In this document: piece after piece, positions 63,385 to 64,000 of the stretch | Layout: the number at the start of each line of letters is the position of its first letter | Numbering within the stretch: the stretch's first letter is position 1 | Origin: Dactylellina haptotyla | Lineage: Eukaryota > Ascomycota > Orbiliomycetes > Orbiliales > Orbiliaceae | NCBI GenBank assembly: GCA_031310005.1 | Contig: CM062383.1 | Span: forward strand, 1,984,001-2,048,000 | DNA length: 64,000 nt | Reading direction: 5' to 3' | Translations under genes and position numbers: made by a program | Notes under the pieces: generated by a model | What the model saw: only the letters and a program-made list of their open reading frames with translations | Told to the model about the DNA's origin: nothing | Database searches by the model: none

Positions 63385-64000
63385 ATGGGCTGGTTCTGGG
63401 CCGATTCACCGACGTCATCGTCTTCGGCTTCGCAACCGACCAAACCGCCTCACCACCCACACATGATGACCGGCGGCGCTGAGATTCCCGTATGATCGAA
63501 AATTCTTTACCACAGACGCTATTGTATCGGTTCATTTCTAACATACAATATGAAATACTAGCCGGAATGTCCAATGCACAAACCAAAGGGCGCCGCCGCC
63601 GCGACACCACCCCCACCGGCCCCTCTGCAGTCCGATAATAACATCCTCTCGTCCACATTCCAATCCCACTCCTCAGATTCGCTCCCGCAATACCAGCCGG
63701 AAGAGCACGCCGAACCGACGGCGGCCCGCCCGTGGTCGTCATACCTCAACCCGTTGAATATGATGCCAAAGCTCTCGAACGCCCCGGCGCCAGACCAAAA
63801 ATCTATCCTCCCCACAGAACGAGTCATCTCGTCGATACCGAAGGGCCATCACTCGTCCGAGGGTAACTGGGAATACCCGTCGCCGCAGCAGATGTACAAC
63901 GCCATGCTGCGGAAGGGGTACGACGGCACCCCAGAGGATGCGATAGAGTCCATGGTTGATGTGCACAATTTCCTCAACGAAGGCGCCTGGTCGGAGATTA
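63385..64000 (+). CDS. Holocytochrome c/c1 synthase (heme lyase), 5' part
   Basis: Two exons (63385-63489, 63562 onward) run off the end of the window, leaving 181 residues visible. The start MGWFWADSP and the PECPMHKP heme-regulatory-type Cys-Pro motif are typical of fungal cytochrome heme lyases of the mitochondrial intermembrane space. [20 protein letters not shown] and [15 protein letters not shown] near the edge match the conserved enzyme core that links heme to apocytochrome c or c1. Whether it is the CYC3 or CYT2 type cannot be decided without the rest. Residues ~45-105 are Pro/Ser-rich. Confidence 0.93.

Overview
The window is nuclear DNA of a filamentous ascomycete (Pezizomycotina). 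Almost every gene has several short introns (about 45-145 bp, GT...AG), genes sit 0.3-2 kb apart on both strands, and the products include ascomycete families: a Git3/cAMP-receptor-like GPCR, a Thr/Pro-rich GPI-anchored wall protein, a Clr5-ankyrin protein, a DUF5672 glycosyltransferase-like protein and a clustered tyrosine-degradation pathway. The class is not clear from sequence alone; Pezizomycetes or Orbiliomycetes are guesses. No rRNA, convincing tRNA, transposon or viral remnant was seen.

Layout: 0.5-2.4 kb APH-fold kinase-like protein (+); 2.5-4.1 kb coiled-coil protein (-); 6.1-8.6 kb atypical Hsp70 with ten exons including a 15-nt microexon (+); 9.0-11.3 kb DML1/Misato (+); 13.3-14.9 kb GPI-anchored Thr/Pro repeat protein (+); 16.1-17.8 kb secreted LVIVD-repeat protein (-); 19.8-22.5 kb SDA1 (+); 22.7-24.9 kb two small membrane proteins (+); 25.6-26.9 kb unknown (-); 28.3-29.6 kb DAHP synthase (+); 30.0-31.3 kb mitochondrial ribosomal protein mL50 (-), divergent from CDK11/PITSLRE kinase (31.6-33.2 kb, +); 34.1-34.6 kb small type I membrane protein (-); 37.0-38.7 kb GPCR (+); 40.4-41.6 kb DUF5672 protein (+).

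The centrepiece is 42.2-51.2 kb, the homogentisate route of tyrosine catabolism: fumarylacetoacetase (fahA), an unidentified 79-aa gene, maleylacetoacetate isomerase (maiA), homogentisate dioxygenase (hmgA), a TPR protein resembling animal TTC36 (candidate HmgX), and 4-hydroxyphenylpyruvate dioxygenase (hpdA). Together the four enzymes take 4-hydroxyphenylpyruvate to fumarate and acetoacetate. The TTC36-like gene is divergent from hpdA, and animal TTC36 is reported to protect HPD from degradation. CGG-containing sites with a common CGGCT(A/G)C core occur upstream of all four enzyme genes, which would suit a Zn2Cys6 activator of the HmgR type; no such activator gene lies in the window.

Beyond the cluster: 52.8-56.1 kb one four-exon Clr5-ankyrin gene (-), assembled here from separate open frames; 56.8-58.6 kb a new four-exon membrane protein (-); 59.5-60.8 kb an RRM protein (+); 61.9-62.7 kb a protein with a conserved-looking CxxCRxRVPGHY tail (+); and from 63.4 kb the start of a holocytochrome c/c1 heme lyase (+), cut by the window edge.
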